From NCBI GenBank assembly GCA_040752855.1, contig JBFMHP010000038.1, positions 1 to 64,000 on the forward strand: a stretch of DNA of 64,000 nucleotides. The letters run 5' to 3'. The notes under the pieces are model-generated. The model saw only the letters and a program-made list of their open reading frames with translations. It did not search any database and had not been told where the DNA came from. The translations under genes and the position numbers were made by a program. The DNA comes from JBFMHP01 sp040752855 (GTDB taxonomy: Bacteria; Pseudomonadota; Gammaproteobacteria; RBG-16-57-12). Below are positions 54,386-63,354 of the stretch, piece after piece (position 1 is the first letter of the stretch; the number at the start of each line of letters is the position of its first letter).

Positions 54386-55525
54386 ATGAAAGTAGTTATT
54401 TTTAGCCGAATGCCCGCCGATATGGCCAGTCCGCGTGGTGGGGTGGAAACCGCGACCATCGGCCTGTTGCGCGGATTGATGATGCGGTCGGATGTCGAGC
54501 TTCACGTGGTGACGCTCGAAAAAAAACGCAGTTCCATTGTTGTCGAGGAGATGGGTGGCGTCACGGTCCACCGCCTGCCGGGCAATCCTTGGCCGATGTT
54601 CTTGGATATTTTCTTTGGCCCTGGTAAAAAGCTGTTGCAAAAATACATTCGTTCGCTCAAGCCCGATATAGTGCACTTTCAGGAAACCTATGGGCTTGGC
54701 ATGTTCGACATCGGGATACCCCATACATTTACCGTGCATGGCTTTGACAGCCTCAATCTGGGTGCGGAGAAAAAATCGCTGTGGAAGTTGCGCACGCTGC
54801 TTTGGCGCCGGGCGGAAGCCTATGGTTTGTCAAAGCAGCGGCATATCGTATCGATCACGCCGTATGTCAGGCGTGAGATCGAGCCGTTGACCAGCGCCAA
54901 GATCCATGACATCGATAATGCGATTTCCCGGGAATTCTTCGAGATACCGCGCAACGAGCGGCCCGGCAGGATCTTTTTCGCCGGCTGGCTGAATCCGCGC
55001 AAGAATGCTTTGGGATTGATCCGTGCGTTTATGAAAGTCGTGGCTGCGGGAGTTGATGCGCAATTGCACATCGCAGGCGAGCCGGGCGGTGAGACTGAAT
55101 ATTACCAAGCGATACAAAAAGCGATAGAAGAAAATCATCTCGAGCCGCGGGTGCGCTTGCTTGGACGTCTGAATCAGCAGGAGATCCGCAAAGAGCTAAG
55201 TGAAGCCAGCGTTTTTGTTCTCCCATCCTACCAGGAGAATGCTCCGATGGCGATCGCAGAAGCCATGGCGGCGCGCGTACCCGTGGTTTCTTCGAATGTG
55301 TGCGGAATGCCCTACATGATTCAGGAGGGAAAAACTGGATTTCTGGTTTCCCCCGATGATCATGAATCGTTGGCGCACCGGCTGATTCAGCTACTAACCA
55401 ACGCTGAGTTGCGCAGCAATATTTCTGCGTCCGCTCGGAGAGAGGCGGAAGAGCGTTATCATCCGTTGGCCGTGGCAACGAAAACAATGGCGATGTATCG
55501 CGACATAATTTTGCACAGCAAATGA
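54386..55525 (+). CDS. Glycosyltransferase family 4 protein
   Basis: A 379-residue GT-B enzyme. The N-terminal acceptor domain starts VVIFSRMPADMASPRGGVET (glycine-rich loop). The donor domain has RIFFAGWLNPRKNALGLI, HIAGEPGGETEYYQ, PSYQENAPMAIAEAMAARVP (E-x7-E) and NVCGMPYMIQEGKTGF. One of three GT4 enzymes in the locus; donor and acceptor unknown. It starts 28 bases after the SDR stop. Confidence 0.9.
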   Translation: MKVVIFSRMPADMASPRGGVETATIGLLRGLMMRSDVELHVVTLEKKRSSIVVEEMGGVTVHRLPGNPWPMFLDIFFGPGKKLLQKYIRSLKPDIVHFQETYGLGMFDIGIPHTFTVHGFDSLNLGAEKKSLWKLRTLLWRRAEAYGLSKQRHIVSITPYVRREIEPLTSAKIHDIDNAISREFFEIPRNERPGRIFFAGWLNPRKNALGLIRAFMKVVAAGVDAQLHIAGEPGGETEYYQAIQKAIEENHLEPRVRLLGRLNQQEIRKELSEASVFVLPSYQENAPMAIAEAMAARVPVVSSNVCGMPYMIQEGKTGFLVSPDDHESLAHRLIQLLTNAELRSNISASARREAEERYHPLAVATKTMAMYRDIILHSK

Positions 55526-55579
55526 TTGCCAACGGATTCTCCCGCGACAACGAGTACTCCATGGTATAGAGGTAAATGG

Positions 55580-56716
55580 ATGAGTTTGAAGATCTGCTTT
55601 GTCGGCCTCAAGTGCTTTGATCTAATATCGGGTGCGGAGTTGCCTAAGTATCTCGGCGGCATCGAAAAACAGTTGGTGGCGCTGGCTTACGGTTTTGTTG
55701 ATGCGGGACATCAGGTTTCATTTATAACCTATGATCATGGTCAGGAAGATGGCCAGAATTACGCCGGGATTAAAGTATTCAAGGCCTACGATGTGGATGG
55801 CGGCATTCCTGTCATGCGGTTTATTCATCCGCGCATGACCAATCTATGGGCGGCGATGAGGCGGGCTGACGCAGATATCTATGTGCAAATGGGCGGAGCG
55901 ATCGAGACCGGCGCAGTAGGTATCGGAAGCAAGCTGCTTTTGAAAAAAAAACGTAGATTCATGTTTTGTCTTGCCAGCGATGCTGACAGTCGACGAGATT
56001 TGCCATTTCTCAGCAAATTTCGCGAGCGTGTATTGTATCGGGCGGGGCTGCGGTGTGCGGATATAGTAATTGCGCAAACTCATAAACAGCGGGATATGCT
56101 TAGTGAGGCATTTGCGCGTGATTCCACTGTTATTACTATGCCGTACAATCGTCCTCCAAATTCAGGGGGGGTACGCAGTTTTCCTGATCCGGCGCGACCG
56201 CGCGTACTTTGGGTTGGTCGCATCATCGAAGTCAAACGCCTGGAAATCTTGCTGGATGTTGCTGAGCTATCGCCTGAGATTCAATATGACGTCGTAGGCG
56301 TGCCGAACGCGCAGAGCAAATATGCTGATGATCTTTTGGCGCGCGGCCGAGCAATGTCCAACGTGACGATGCACGGCAAGGTATCAGAGAAGGCCTTGCC
56401 TGAGTTTTTCGTAAACGCATCAGTATTATGTTGTACCTCAGAGTTGGAAGGTTTTCCAACAACTTTTCTTGAGGCGTGGGCATTTGGGCTGCCAATTGTC
56501 ACCACGTTTGATCCGGATGGCGTCATCAAGTCAAATTGCCTTGGGGCAGTGGTGGGATCTCCTGAGCAATTGTTGACAGAGATTCGAAAAGTGGTGCTTT
56601 CATCGCAAGAATGGATTCGCATCTCCGAGGCCGCACGACTTTATTTTGAGAAGAAATACACTGTACAAGCCGTTGTGCCACAATTTGAGCGGAAACTTGT
56701 AGAGATGCACGTATAA
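55580..56716 (+). CDS. Glycosyltransferase family 4 protein
   Basis: A 378-residue GT-B enzyme. Acceptor half: SGAELPKYLGGIEKQLVALA. Donor half: VLWVGRIIEVKRLEILLDV, then CTSELEGFPTTFLEAWAFGL (E-x7-E) and FDPDGVIKSNCLGAVV. It is the last plus-strand gene of the locus, and its codon choice looks more A/T-rich than that of the upstream genes. SD GAGG lies about 10 bases before ATG 55580. Confidence 0.9.
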   Translation: MSLKICFVGLKCFDLISGAELPKYLGGIEKQLVALAYGFVDAGHQVSFITYDHGQEDGQNYAGIKVFKAYDVDGGIPVMRFIHPRMTNLWAAMRRADADIYVQMGGAIETGAVGIGSKLLLKKKRRFMFCLASDADSRRDLPFLSKFRERVLYRAGLRCADIVIAQTHKQRDMLSEAFARDSTVITMPYNRPPNSGGVRSFPDPARPRVLWVGRIIEVKRLEILLDVAELSPEIQYDVVGVPNAQSKYADDLLARGRAMSNVTMHGKVSEKALPEFFVNASVLCCTSELEGFPTTFLEAWAFGLPIVTTFDPDGVIKSNCLGAVVGSPEQLLTEIRKVVLSSQEWIRISEAARLYFEKKYTVQAVVPQFERKLVEMHV

Positions 56717-56727
56717 GGCGGTCGATT

Positions 56728-56746
56728 GCGCCCGACTTTCGGGCGC
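56728..56746. terminator. Bidirectional terminator hairpin at the end of the EPS operon
   Basis: GCGCCCGA (56728-56735) pairs with TCGGGCGC (56739-56746) around CTT, in the 35-base gap between convergent genes. Confidence 0.65.
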
Positions 56747-56751
56747 TGCGA

Positions 56752-58401
56752 TCATCTTGGTATGAGGTCGATATCTGCGTAGTCCCATATTGTAAAGCAG
56801 ATTTCACGATCTTCAGTGAGCGGGCGATACAAGAATGGAGTCCCTTGGAATACTTCATCCTCCTTCTGTGCCGTGATTGTGTAACCAATCGGTTGGCGTA
56901 AATTCTTTGCCGGATACGCATAGATCGCGATGCGGCGTTGGTCATAATCGCACTTGGTGTATGCATCTGCGACATAGCGAAGATTTTTGCGCGCGAAAAA
57001 GCCATCCAGTGTATGGCTCTTGATGGCTTCCTGAAACTCATAGCTATTGATCAATCCATCCAAGTTGATCGTCGACCTCTCGCTGAAATAGGCAAACACT
57101 CCTGCATCCGAGAGCGCAAATGTATCAGTGGGGGCGGTGTGTTGTTTCGCCCAGAGTGCGGCTTGATAGCGGTACTCCAAATGCGAGCTTTTGTCTGCGT
57201 AGACGAGCAAGCTATAACCAAGGATTGCAAGCGACATCATGCTCAGGTTCGCCAGCCTAATGGCGGGTGAATTATTGAGCAATGTAGTGATCTTGGCTGC
57301 GCCGGCGACGAGAAAAAGAACGAGCGCCGGGATGTAAAACGCGAAATGCCATTGATAGACACCCCATTGCATGAAAAGCAAGGTCCATGTGACATGGATT
57401 AGACACCCGAGCCAGAAGACGATGATCAACGGATTTTTTACTGGAACTGTTGGTTCTGAAAGAAGAATCCTTCGGAGGTAGCCATTGGGGTGGAGCAAGG
57501 AGGCAGCGGCCCAGATGATGCTCGCGGCGAAGGTGAGTAAGTAAGGCAGCGCGCCTGCGTTGAATGAAAGGCTGATGTGCGGGATCGGGAACGAGCTTTT
57601 TAGCATCCCGGAGATCGGTGATAGATGGCCAAAATAGGTGTGGTTCCAGATGAAATAGGGGGCGGTCACTATAAAGAACGCAATGATTGTCGCAAGATAT
57701 TCACGGCATAAAACGAAAACCTTTTTGACCTGATTCGTTCTGCGGTGTGAAAAGATCAGCATGTAGATGCTCAGCGCAATGACCACGAATGCGCTGTCTA
57801 GCCGCGCGAGCACTAAGAGTCCCAGCATCACGCCCAGCAACAATTTGGTCGATGTTGGGGCGGTTTCGCTCAGAAAATCATGTTGGCGATCGAGCACTAA
57901 AATGGCGAAGCTGATGCACAGCACCAGGCTGCTCTCCAGTCCATTGAATGCCAATACCCAGGGGGACGCGAAAATTCCCAAGGCAAGCAGCGCAATCAGT
58001 CCAAGGTGGGTGGTGGTCTGTCGGCTAACGAATATCCAGCACATCCAGAATGTGGCGATAGTAAGCAGGGTTTGCAGGAGGAGGATCAATTTCAATGCAA
58101 GTTCGGGTGAGGATGCAGTGAAGTAATAAATCGGTAAAATGGTCAGCATCCAAAGTGGATGATAGCCATTGCTAAGGTTGTAGCCGTCGAAGGACGAGCC
58201 GTTGCCAGCCACGATGTTTCGGGCCACGTTGAAGTAGTAATAAGCGTCATCCGAGAAAAAATAGATCGTGTTCTCAATCGGTGTGGCGAATATGTAGATC
58301 AGAAACCCTAGGCCGGATGCGAGCAAACAGGCCGCGACGATGGTGTCCAACCCAGACTGTGGTGTCGGCGGGGCTGTGATGGCAGGTTCTTTGAAAAACA
58401 T
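56752..58401 (-). CDS. Multi-pass membrane protein, probable GT-C glycosyltransferase
   Basis: A 549-residue protein with about 10-12 membrane helices. The first periplasmic loop has SDDAYYYFNVARNIVAG and NLSNGYHPLW, a DD/H pattern seen in GT-C enzymes of the ArnT/PMT kind. The soluble C-terminal region is about 430-549. It would use a polyprenyl-linked sugar on the periplasmic side. Not assigned to a named family with certainty; it could also be a hypothetical polymer-modifying protein. A/T-richer than the main locus and on the opposite strand, suggesting separate acquisition. Confidence 0.7.
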   Translation of the reverse strand: MFFKEPAITAPPTPQSGLDTIVAACLLASGLGFLIYIFATPIENTIYFFSDDAYYYFNVARNIVAGNGSSFDGYNLSNGYHPLWMLTILPIYYFTASSPELALKLILLLQTLLTIATFWMCWIFVSRQTTTHLGLIALLALGIFASPWVLAFNGLESSLVLCISFAILVLDRQHDFLSETAPTSTKLLLGVMLGLLVLARLDSAFVVIALSIYMLIFSHRRTNQVKKVFVLCREYLATIIAFFIVTAPYFIWNHTYFGHLSPISGMLKSSFPIPHISLSFNAGALPYLLTFAASIIWAAASLLHPNGYLRRILLSEPTVPVKNPLIIVFWLGCLIHVTWTLLFMQWGVYQWHFAFYIPALVLFLVAGAAKITTLLNNSPAIRLANLSMMSLAILGYSLLVYADKSSHLEYRYQAALWAKQHTAPTDTFALSDAGVFAYFSERSTINLDGLINSYEFQEAIKSHTLDGFFARKNLRYVADAYTKCDYDQRRIAIYAYPAKNLRQPIGYTITAQKEDEVFQGTPFLYRPLTEDREICFTIWDYADIDLIPR

Positions 58402-58700
58402 CGGTTACTGTCCTGTAAGTTTGTTGGCTGTGTGTGAGCCGCCTGTCTATTACTAATCCGGCGATCAAATGTATCTGTCACGCATTCTATGTATGTCCGT
58501 TCTCCCTCAGGGGGAGGCGATAAAAACAGATATCTCGTGCCGCCGGGTCAATAGTTAGCCAGATCGCGGGCTCAGATGCATGATCAAACCCGGATCGGTC
58601 CACTTCGATGCGGCTGCCGGCTGAGTAAGTGCGTCGTGCCATTTTAATGTAAGACGTGCCGTGTATGAAGCTCGGGGTTTATTGGCAGGGGTTGTGGGCC
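58402..58700. other. Intergenic region between two minus-strand membrane-protein genes
   Basis: About 300 bases. One short relic of the CCCTCTCCC repeat family (TTCTCCCTCAGGGGGAGG, about 58500-58517) is visible. A 66-codon frame on the minus strand (58555-58755) has no recognisable content and overlaps the ligase gene end. No promoter could be placed with confidence. Confidence 0.4.
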
Positions 58701-60185
58701 TCACTTGTTCTTGATCCGCCCGGATGAGACATCGGGTCCAGAGGTGCGATTCCAAAGCTGATCATCGAATGACGCTTGGGGGGTGTTCGTGTGGCTGTCC
58801 AGCCGCCCCCGCTGAATGTAAACGCGCATAATCAAACCGATCGCGCACCACATGGCTACGGTGCCCGCGCGCGGGTAGAAGGATTGCGCGCCTATACTGG
58901 CGATCAATTGTGCGAGGATGATAGCAAGGCCAGCGCCGCCGATGGCGATGAATATCTTGCTCCTCGAGTCAAGAAACAAGGAAAAGCTGTATTTGATAAA
59001 CAGAAAATACAAGATGAATACTGGGATTGCTCCGATCAGCCCGGTATCCAGTATCCACTCAAGATAGGCGTTGTGCGGATGAGGGAAGGCTTCATTGTAG
59101 TTAAGCGTCATAAGGCTGCTTAGGCCGGTGTTTTGCATCGCCAGCGTGCCATAGCCGAACAGCGGGGCCTCGGCAATTTTGTCGAGAACAAACGGCCAGG
59201 CAAAATTGCGTCCGGAGGTCATGGCATACAGTCCTTCTTGCCCCTCTTTGAGCGTGTCTGCCACTGCTGCGGAAGGCGCTTCCTCAGCTGCAATCTCGCC
59301 ACCTAATCCTTGTATCATGCGATCTACAACAGAGGGCATGTAGGTTACTATAAATATCACTATCAGGGGAATGAGCAACAAGAGTTTGCGCCAGCGAAAG
59401 ATCGCGAAGATCAAGCCAATTATCGCAGTCGACACATATCCTATTCTTCCGCCGGTCAGCAGCTGGCCAAGAAGCGATGTTGCGCTGATGCCAAGCATCA
59501 TTAGGTGGTGCCATTTCGTTTTAGCCAATATTCTGGCGGCAAAGATAGCGCATGCGCCGCCTGCCAGGATCATCGATAGATCTATGCGGAAATAGCCAAT
59601 CTCGCGATCAAGTACACGCGCGGCGCGATCACTCAATTCGACCCCGCTTGTAAGCAATCCCAGAGGCATCCACTTGATGACTTGCAATGCAAGGAAAAAA
59701 TACATCCCTGCCAAGGCTGCGAGTGCCCAATATAGTCTAGCGCGGGTATTGCAGCCGACGAACAACAGCAGACCCGGGATGGTGTATTTGATGCAGTTGA
59801 TGAAGTAGTCGATAACCAAGCCCATTCGAGTGGGGGGCTCTTGTCCTGTGATCATGCGGAAGTCTGCGATTCCGCTGATGTCGCTGATCATACGCGTGAC
59901 CGCAATGGTGATCATGAGGCCATAAAACACCAAGAGGGTGGTGATATGCCCCGGCATGTCCCATCTGGTCCCTTCCTTATGTCGGTTTGCCAGCCAGGCC
60001 ATGATGACGACCGCTAAAAGGAAGTTCCACGGGTTAAGCCCCGGAATTTCGAGAATCGACTTGGGGATGTCTGGCCGTTCCAGAAAGGCCATGAGAAATA
60101 TCAGAGCGCAAAGTGATTTATACCAGTCTTTCCAGGCATAGAGGGTGAAAAAGGAAATAAAGAGGTAAAAAAGAGCTATTCTCAT
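58701..60185 (-). CDS. O-antigen ligase/polymerase family membrane protein
   Basis: A 494-residue protein with about 11-12 helices and a large periplasmic loop (about 290-370). The Wzy_C-type signature is FPHPHNAYLEWILDTGLIG (about 375-395). Family members (WaaL, Wzy, PglL) join or polymerise lipid-linked glycans on the periplasmic side. With the Wzx, Wzz-like and WbaP-type proteins of the plus-strand locus, it is the best candidate for the EPS polymerase. Confidence 0.87.
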   Translation of the reverse strand: MRIALFYLFISFFTLYAWKDWYKSLCALIFLMAFLERPDIPKSILEIPGLNPWNFLLAVVIMAWLANRHKEGTRWDMPGHITTLLVFYGLMITIAVTRMISDISGIADFRMITGQEPPTRMGLVIDYFINCIKYTIPGLLLFVGCNTRARLYWALAALAGMYFFLALQVIKWMPLGLLTSGVELSDRAARVLDREIGYFRIDLSMILAGGACAIFAARILAKTKWHHLMMLGISATSLLGQLLTGGRIGYVSTAIIGLIFAIFRWRKLLLLIPLIVIFIVTYMPSVVDRMIQGLGGEIAAEEAPSAAVADTLKEGQEGLYAMTSGRNFAWPFVLDKIAEAPLFGYGTLAMQNTGLSSLMTLNYNEAFPHPHNAYLEWILDTGLIGAIPVFILYFLFIKYSFSLFLDSRSKIFIAIGGAGLAIILAQLIASIGAQSFYPRAGTVAMWCAIGLIMRVYIQRGRLDSHTNTPQASFDDQLWNRTSGPDVSSGRIKNK

Positions 60186-60377
60186 TGAACGTGCTATTCA
60201 GAGAAAGGCATGTTGTTATTCCTGGACGATTTTGCTAGGCGTGCAAATGATATCACTAATTGATTAGGGCACCCATCTCTATAAGACACTTGAGAAAACC
60301 GATGAGCTTTACAGAGAGATGCTATTGGGAGGGGGGAGGGATGGGCGTCCGTGCCCAAGTTGATTCGATTGCTTGTA

Positions 60378-62063
60378 TTACTTGACCGCGAAGTTGCTCG
60401 GTGCTGCGGGCGCAACACCTACCTCGAAGGCGCCGAAGTCGGGTTTCAGGCCCAGCACGCGGGATCGACCCTCGAAGTCCTTTTTAATGTCGATTCCATA
60501 GAGCGCAAAGAAAGTGTCATAGGCAGAGTGCAACTTGCCCTTGTTGATGGCGGCGGAATTTTTTTGCAGATCGTATTTTCCAGTTGCAGGATCGACAAAC
60601 GCGGGGTTACCAACTGCACAGATGCCGCATTGGGTATTTCCGGTGCCGCTTACGAAAGCCGATAGGCTTGTATAGTCGGCCCAGTTCCAGTTGACGCGGG
60701 CAGATGCAAGTTCAGGGTCGTAGAAAAGCCCGCCGTCGATTGACGCGACTCCGCTGCGGGCAGAGTGAGAGATGCTGACATGATAATCGGCGTCATGAAT
60801 GTTAGAAATGATATTGCCTGACAATGCTACTGGGCCATCGTAAATGGTGTTGATGCCGCCGTGTACGTTATAGATAGTGTTGTCAACGATGTAACGCTGC
60901 ATATTTCCATGCCACAAGGTGATGCCAACTCCTTGACGCCAGCCATCACTTGGTTTGTAACTGGTGACATCCTCTGGATGGATATTATAGATGAGATTTC
61001 CCAGGATATAGGCCTTGTGACCACTGGCGGAGGTGCCTGTGTCAGATTGCCGGATGCCGTAGTTGCAATCATAGATCTCATTGAAAATGATCCATAGATT
61101 GTCGGGACCGTATTGAAAGCCTATGCCATCACCGGGTTGAGGACCGTGTGCTCTGTTATCGTAAACCACATTCTGCGAGATGATTACGTCCCGAGCTTGC
61201 TTGGACCAGAAGCCAGCTTGCCGACCAGAGTGTGAGACATTCCGGCCAATATAGACGTGATGGAGGTATTTCCAGCTGTCTGTCCAATTGCCCGCATTGA
61301 CTTGTACGCAGTTGCCGCTGATATGGAAACAGGTATTTTCGAGTACCCATATGTTGGAGAGGTCAGCAGTGCTGTCGCGGTTCCAGAGATTCGGGTTGAC
61401 GGCATGGAAGTCAAGATCGTCTAGACGTAACCAGTCGCCGAGGTCGCTGAACTCATTCTTATAGATCACGAGGTCTGACACTTTTTGACCTGGACCTGGA
61501 ATGGCCCCGATTCCGGCAGTGGCACCAGTAGGATGTGCCCTGTTGCGGATTTTCGAGTGCCGGATGGCCACGTATTGCGAGGTGCCCGTTACATTGATCG
61601 CACCCCCAACGCCCCCATTAAAATCGAGGTTTTCAACAATCAAATATTTAGAGTTGATACTTATCGAGGCGGAGATCGTCGGCATTGTTGTGCTGTTGGC
61701 GCCTCTGACCCAGCACGGTGCTGCCTGGGTACAGTTGAAATTCAAGCTCATGTTTGAGGAGTAGGTGCCCCCATGCAGTTCAACGTAGGTGCCTGCGCCG
61801 AAAGTGGTGTTCGGTATCGTAAGGCGAGGCTTATTGGGGTAGCCATATGGGTTCCCGGTATCGGTGGCGGAGGGGTGGGACTTGTCGACATAGTAAAAAC
61901 CGGCGGCTTCGCTGGTGGGCCAGGCTGCGGGTTGTGCCGGGGCAGTTTCATCGATGCCGAATGAGGGTTCCGGAATGCCAATTGGCGGGGTGTATGCATA
62001 GACAGCGCTCGATCCGAGCATGGCCAGGGTTAAAAGCCACGTTGCACTGTTGGATTTCATCAT
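60378..62063 (-). CDS. Secreted right-handed parallel beta-helix protein
   Basis: A 561-residue protein with a signal peptide (about 1-23, ending VYA). A short proline-rich lead is followed by a beta-helix made of short repeating strands (for example YLIVENLDFNGG, LSNIWVLENTCFHISGNC, AYILGNLIYNI, RYIVDNTIYNVHGGINTI). The C-terminal part GNPAFVDPATGKYDLQKNSA with AINKG and KPDFGAFEVG matches the end motif often seen in beta-helix surface proteins. Beta-helix proteins commonly bind or cut polysaccharides; no catalytic residues can be named. It ends abruptly in APAAPSNFAVK, which looks like the first strand of an FN3 domain. AGGAGA precedes the start. Confidence 0.82.
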   Translation of the reverse strand: MMKSNSATWLLTLAMLGSSAVYAYTPPIGIPEPSFGIDETAPAQPAAWPTSEAAGFYYVDKSHPSATDTGNPYGYPNKPRLTIPNTTFGAGTYVELHGGTYSSNMSLNFNCTQAAPCWVRGANSTTMPTISASISINSKYLIVENLDFNGGVGGAINVTGTSQYVAIRHSKIRNRAHPTGATAGIGAIPGPGQKVSDLVIYKNEFSDLGDWLRLDDLDFHAVNPNLWNRDSTADLSNIWVLENTCFHISGNCVQVNAGNWTDSWKYLHHVYIGRNVSHSGRQAGFWSKQARDVIISQNVVYDNRAHGPQPGDGIGFQYGPDNLWIIFNEIYDCNYGIRQSDTGTSASGHKAYILGNLIYNIHPEDVTSYKPSDGWRQGVGITLWHGNMQRYIVDNTIYNVHGGINTIYDGPVALSGNIISNIHDADYHVSISHSARSGVASIDGGLFYDPELASARVNWNWADYTSLSAFVSGTGNTQCGICAVGNPAFVDPATGKYDLQKNSAAINKGKLHSAYDTFFALYGIDIKKDFEGRSRVLGLKPDFGAFEVGVAPAAPSNFAVK

Positions 62064-62144
62064 CGTTAGAATCTCCTGTGGGGGCTGGCGATGCGGCGTT
62101 TACTTCAAAAGTATAGTCCTAGCATCGCTTTGGCAATCTAGTTA

Positions 62145-62633
62145 TCAAGAACGGTTGACGTTGATTTCAATGACCGCGGAAAGCGCGCTCTCAACCATGT
62201 CGGTGTCATATGCGGTCACGGCCATGTAGTAGGTGCCGTTGCTGAGTCCAGTAACGGTGTACTCCATGGCGGTTGGGTCGGCAAGATCGACGACTGGAGT
62301 CATGGAGTCGGCGCTGTTGCCAAGGTATACCTTGTAGCCGCCCAGTTGATAGAGGTTGAGAGGGGCTCCGGTTTCATCGGTCAATGGGGCTGACCAGCTC
62401 AAGGTCGCTGACGATTTGCTGATGTTGATTCCGGTCCCGCCGCCAGCGCCGGACCCCGAGCCAGCGCCTGTTCCCCCGGTGTTGCCCGTGCCGCCTGTAC
62501 CGCCCGTGCTGCCCGTGTTGTTTGGGGGAGCTTCAATGCTTCCGGAGGGGCCGCCTTGGCACGCGGCAAGGGCGAGGGTCAAGCTCCCCAGTGCGGCCAG
62601 TTTCAAGATATTGGTGGCGATTTTCGATCTCAT
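62145..62633 (-). CDS. FN3-domain lipoprotein
   Basis: A 162-residue lipoprotein. Signal peptide with lipobox LAAC (Cys near residue 25). A low-complexity Gly/Thr/Asn/Ser linker follows (about 37-70, repeated GGTG units), then one fibronectin type III domain (about 72-160: SATLSWSAPLTDETGAPLN, GYKVYLG, GTYYMAVTAYDTDMVESALS). Its FN3 closely resembles the one at the end of the partial gene at 63355-64000. SD GAGGAAG is in front of the ATG. Probably co-transcribed with the beta-helix gene 81 bases downstream. Function unknown; the domain suggests surface adhesion. Confidence 0.82.
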   Translation of the reverse strand: MRSKIATNILKLAALGSLTLALAACQGGPSGSIEAPPNNTGSTGGTGGTGNTGGTGAGSGSGAGGGTGINISKSSATLSWSAPLTDETGAPLNLYQLGGYKVYLGNSADSMTPVVDLADPTAMEYTVTGLSNGTYYMAVTAYDTDMVESALSAVIEINVNRS

Positions 62634-63011
62634 TTGTCACTTCCTCTTCAACTGCAAAGCGCATTATTGATAGGGTGTGTCATTGTATCGGCTGTGCCTT
62701 GGGAAGATTAGCTACATTAGTGTTAACTAACTCTCAAAAATAGCATTTACTATCAACTAGTTGTGAGTTGTGTCACACAATAGTGCCGCTTCCGCTCATT
62801 CGCGCGGTTTGTGCATTTCTCGAAACGGGGGGGCTGCAAGCGCGTACTGTAATAACTTGCGAAATTCGATTATATGGAAATGCGACGGGAGCGGGTAGAG
62901 AAATCGTTTCTTGGGGGGGCGAAGGCGGGTGGTCCTAGGCGGCAGTCCTCGTGAATCATCCACCGATGAGTGTTCGGATGTCGTGTTAATCAAAGCATTC
63001 GTATGCGCTAA
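62634..63011. other. Non-coding stretch upstream of the FN3 lipoprotein gene
   Basis: About 380 bases, A/T-richer in the first 180 (palindrome CAACTAGTTG near 62754). The promoter of the minus-strand lipoprotein gene should lie here, but no good -35/-10 or -24/-12 match could be fixed. A 115-codon minus-strand frame (62796-63143) is largely repeat-derived and is not called. Confidence 0.4.
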
Positions 63012-63194
63012 CAGCTTGCTGAAAAACTCCCTCTCCCCCAGGGACAACGCGATGGATCGAGGAGGTAGGACGAAGTCCGGAACCCGAGTCGAGAGGGCTG
63101 GGGTGCCGGGATGAATGCGGCCTAACCGCCTGATTTTATCCATCCTAACCTTCTCCCGGAGGGAGACGGGACCAAACCGTTTTTCAGCAAGCTG
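63012..63194. mobile_element. MITE-like element with CTAA target duplication
   Basis: A 183-base non-coding element bounded by perfect 16-bp inverted repeats CAGCTTGCTGAAAAAC (63012-63027) and its complement (63179-63194). CTAA borders it directly on both sides (63008-63011 and 63195-63198), as a 4-bp target duplication. The inside carries two degenerate, opposed copies of the CCCTCTCCC-type repeat (from about 63028 and to about 63170). No transposase is encoded. Confidence 0.7.
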
Positions 63195-63220
63195 CTAATT
63201 TGCCCGCTGCCAAAACATAA

Positions 63221-63251
63221 AAGAGCAGACAATGCCGCATTGTCTGCTCTT
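63221..63251 (-). terminator. Terminator hairpin downstream of the FN3/Ig gene
   Basis: AAGAGCAGACAATG (63221-63234) pairs perfectly with CATTGTCTGCTCTT (63238-63251) around CCG. Read on the minus strand, the stem is followed by TTTATGTTTT. It lies about 100 bases beyond the stop of the minus-strand gene at 63355. Confidence 0.75.
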
Positions 63252-63354
63252 TGCGTCGCACGATACCAGGGACGTTTTGAACCATTCCATCCCGGGCTTT
63301 TCGCAGGAGGCGCTTCCTTGTGCCGCGCCGAACTTCTAGCAAATCAAAGTTTTT

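Noticed and set aside
58555..58755. A 66-codon minus-strand frame overlapping the O-antigen ligase end.
   Set aside because: No motif, no ribosome-binding site, overlap with a real gene. A relic cannot be excluded but nothing supports it.
62796..63143. A 115-codon minus-strand frame.
   Set aside because: Much of it is made of the CCCTCTCCC repeat and the end of the MITE-like element; repeat-derived frames of this type recur by chance.
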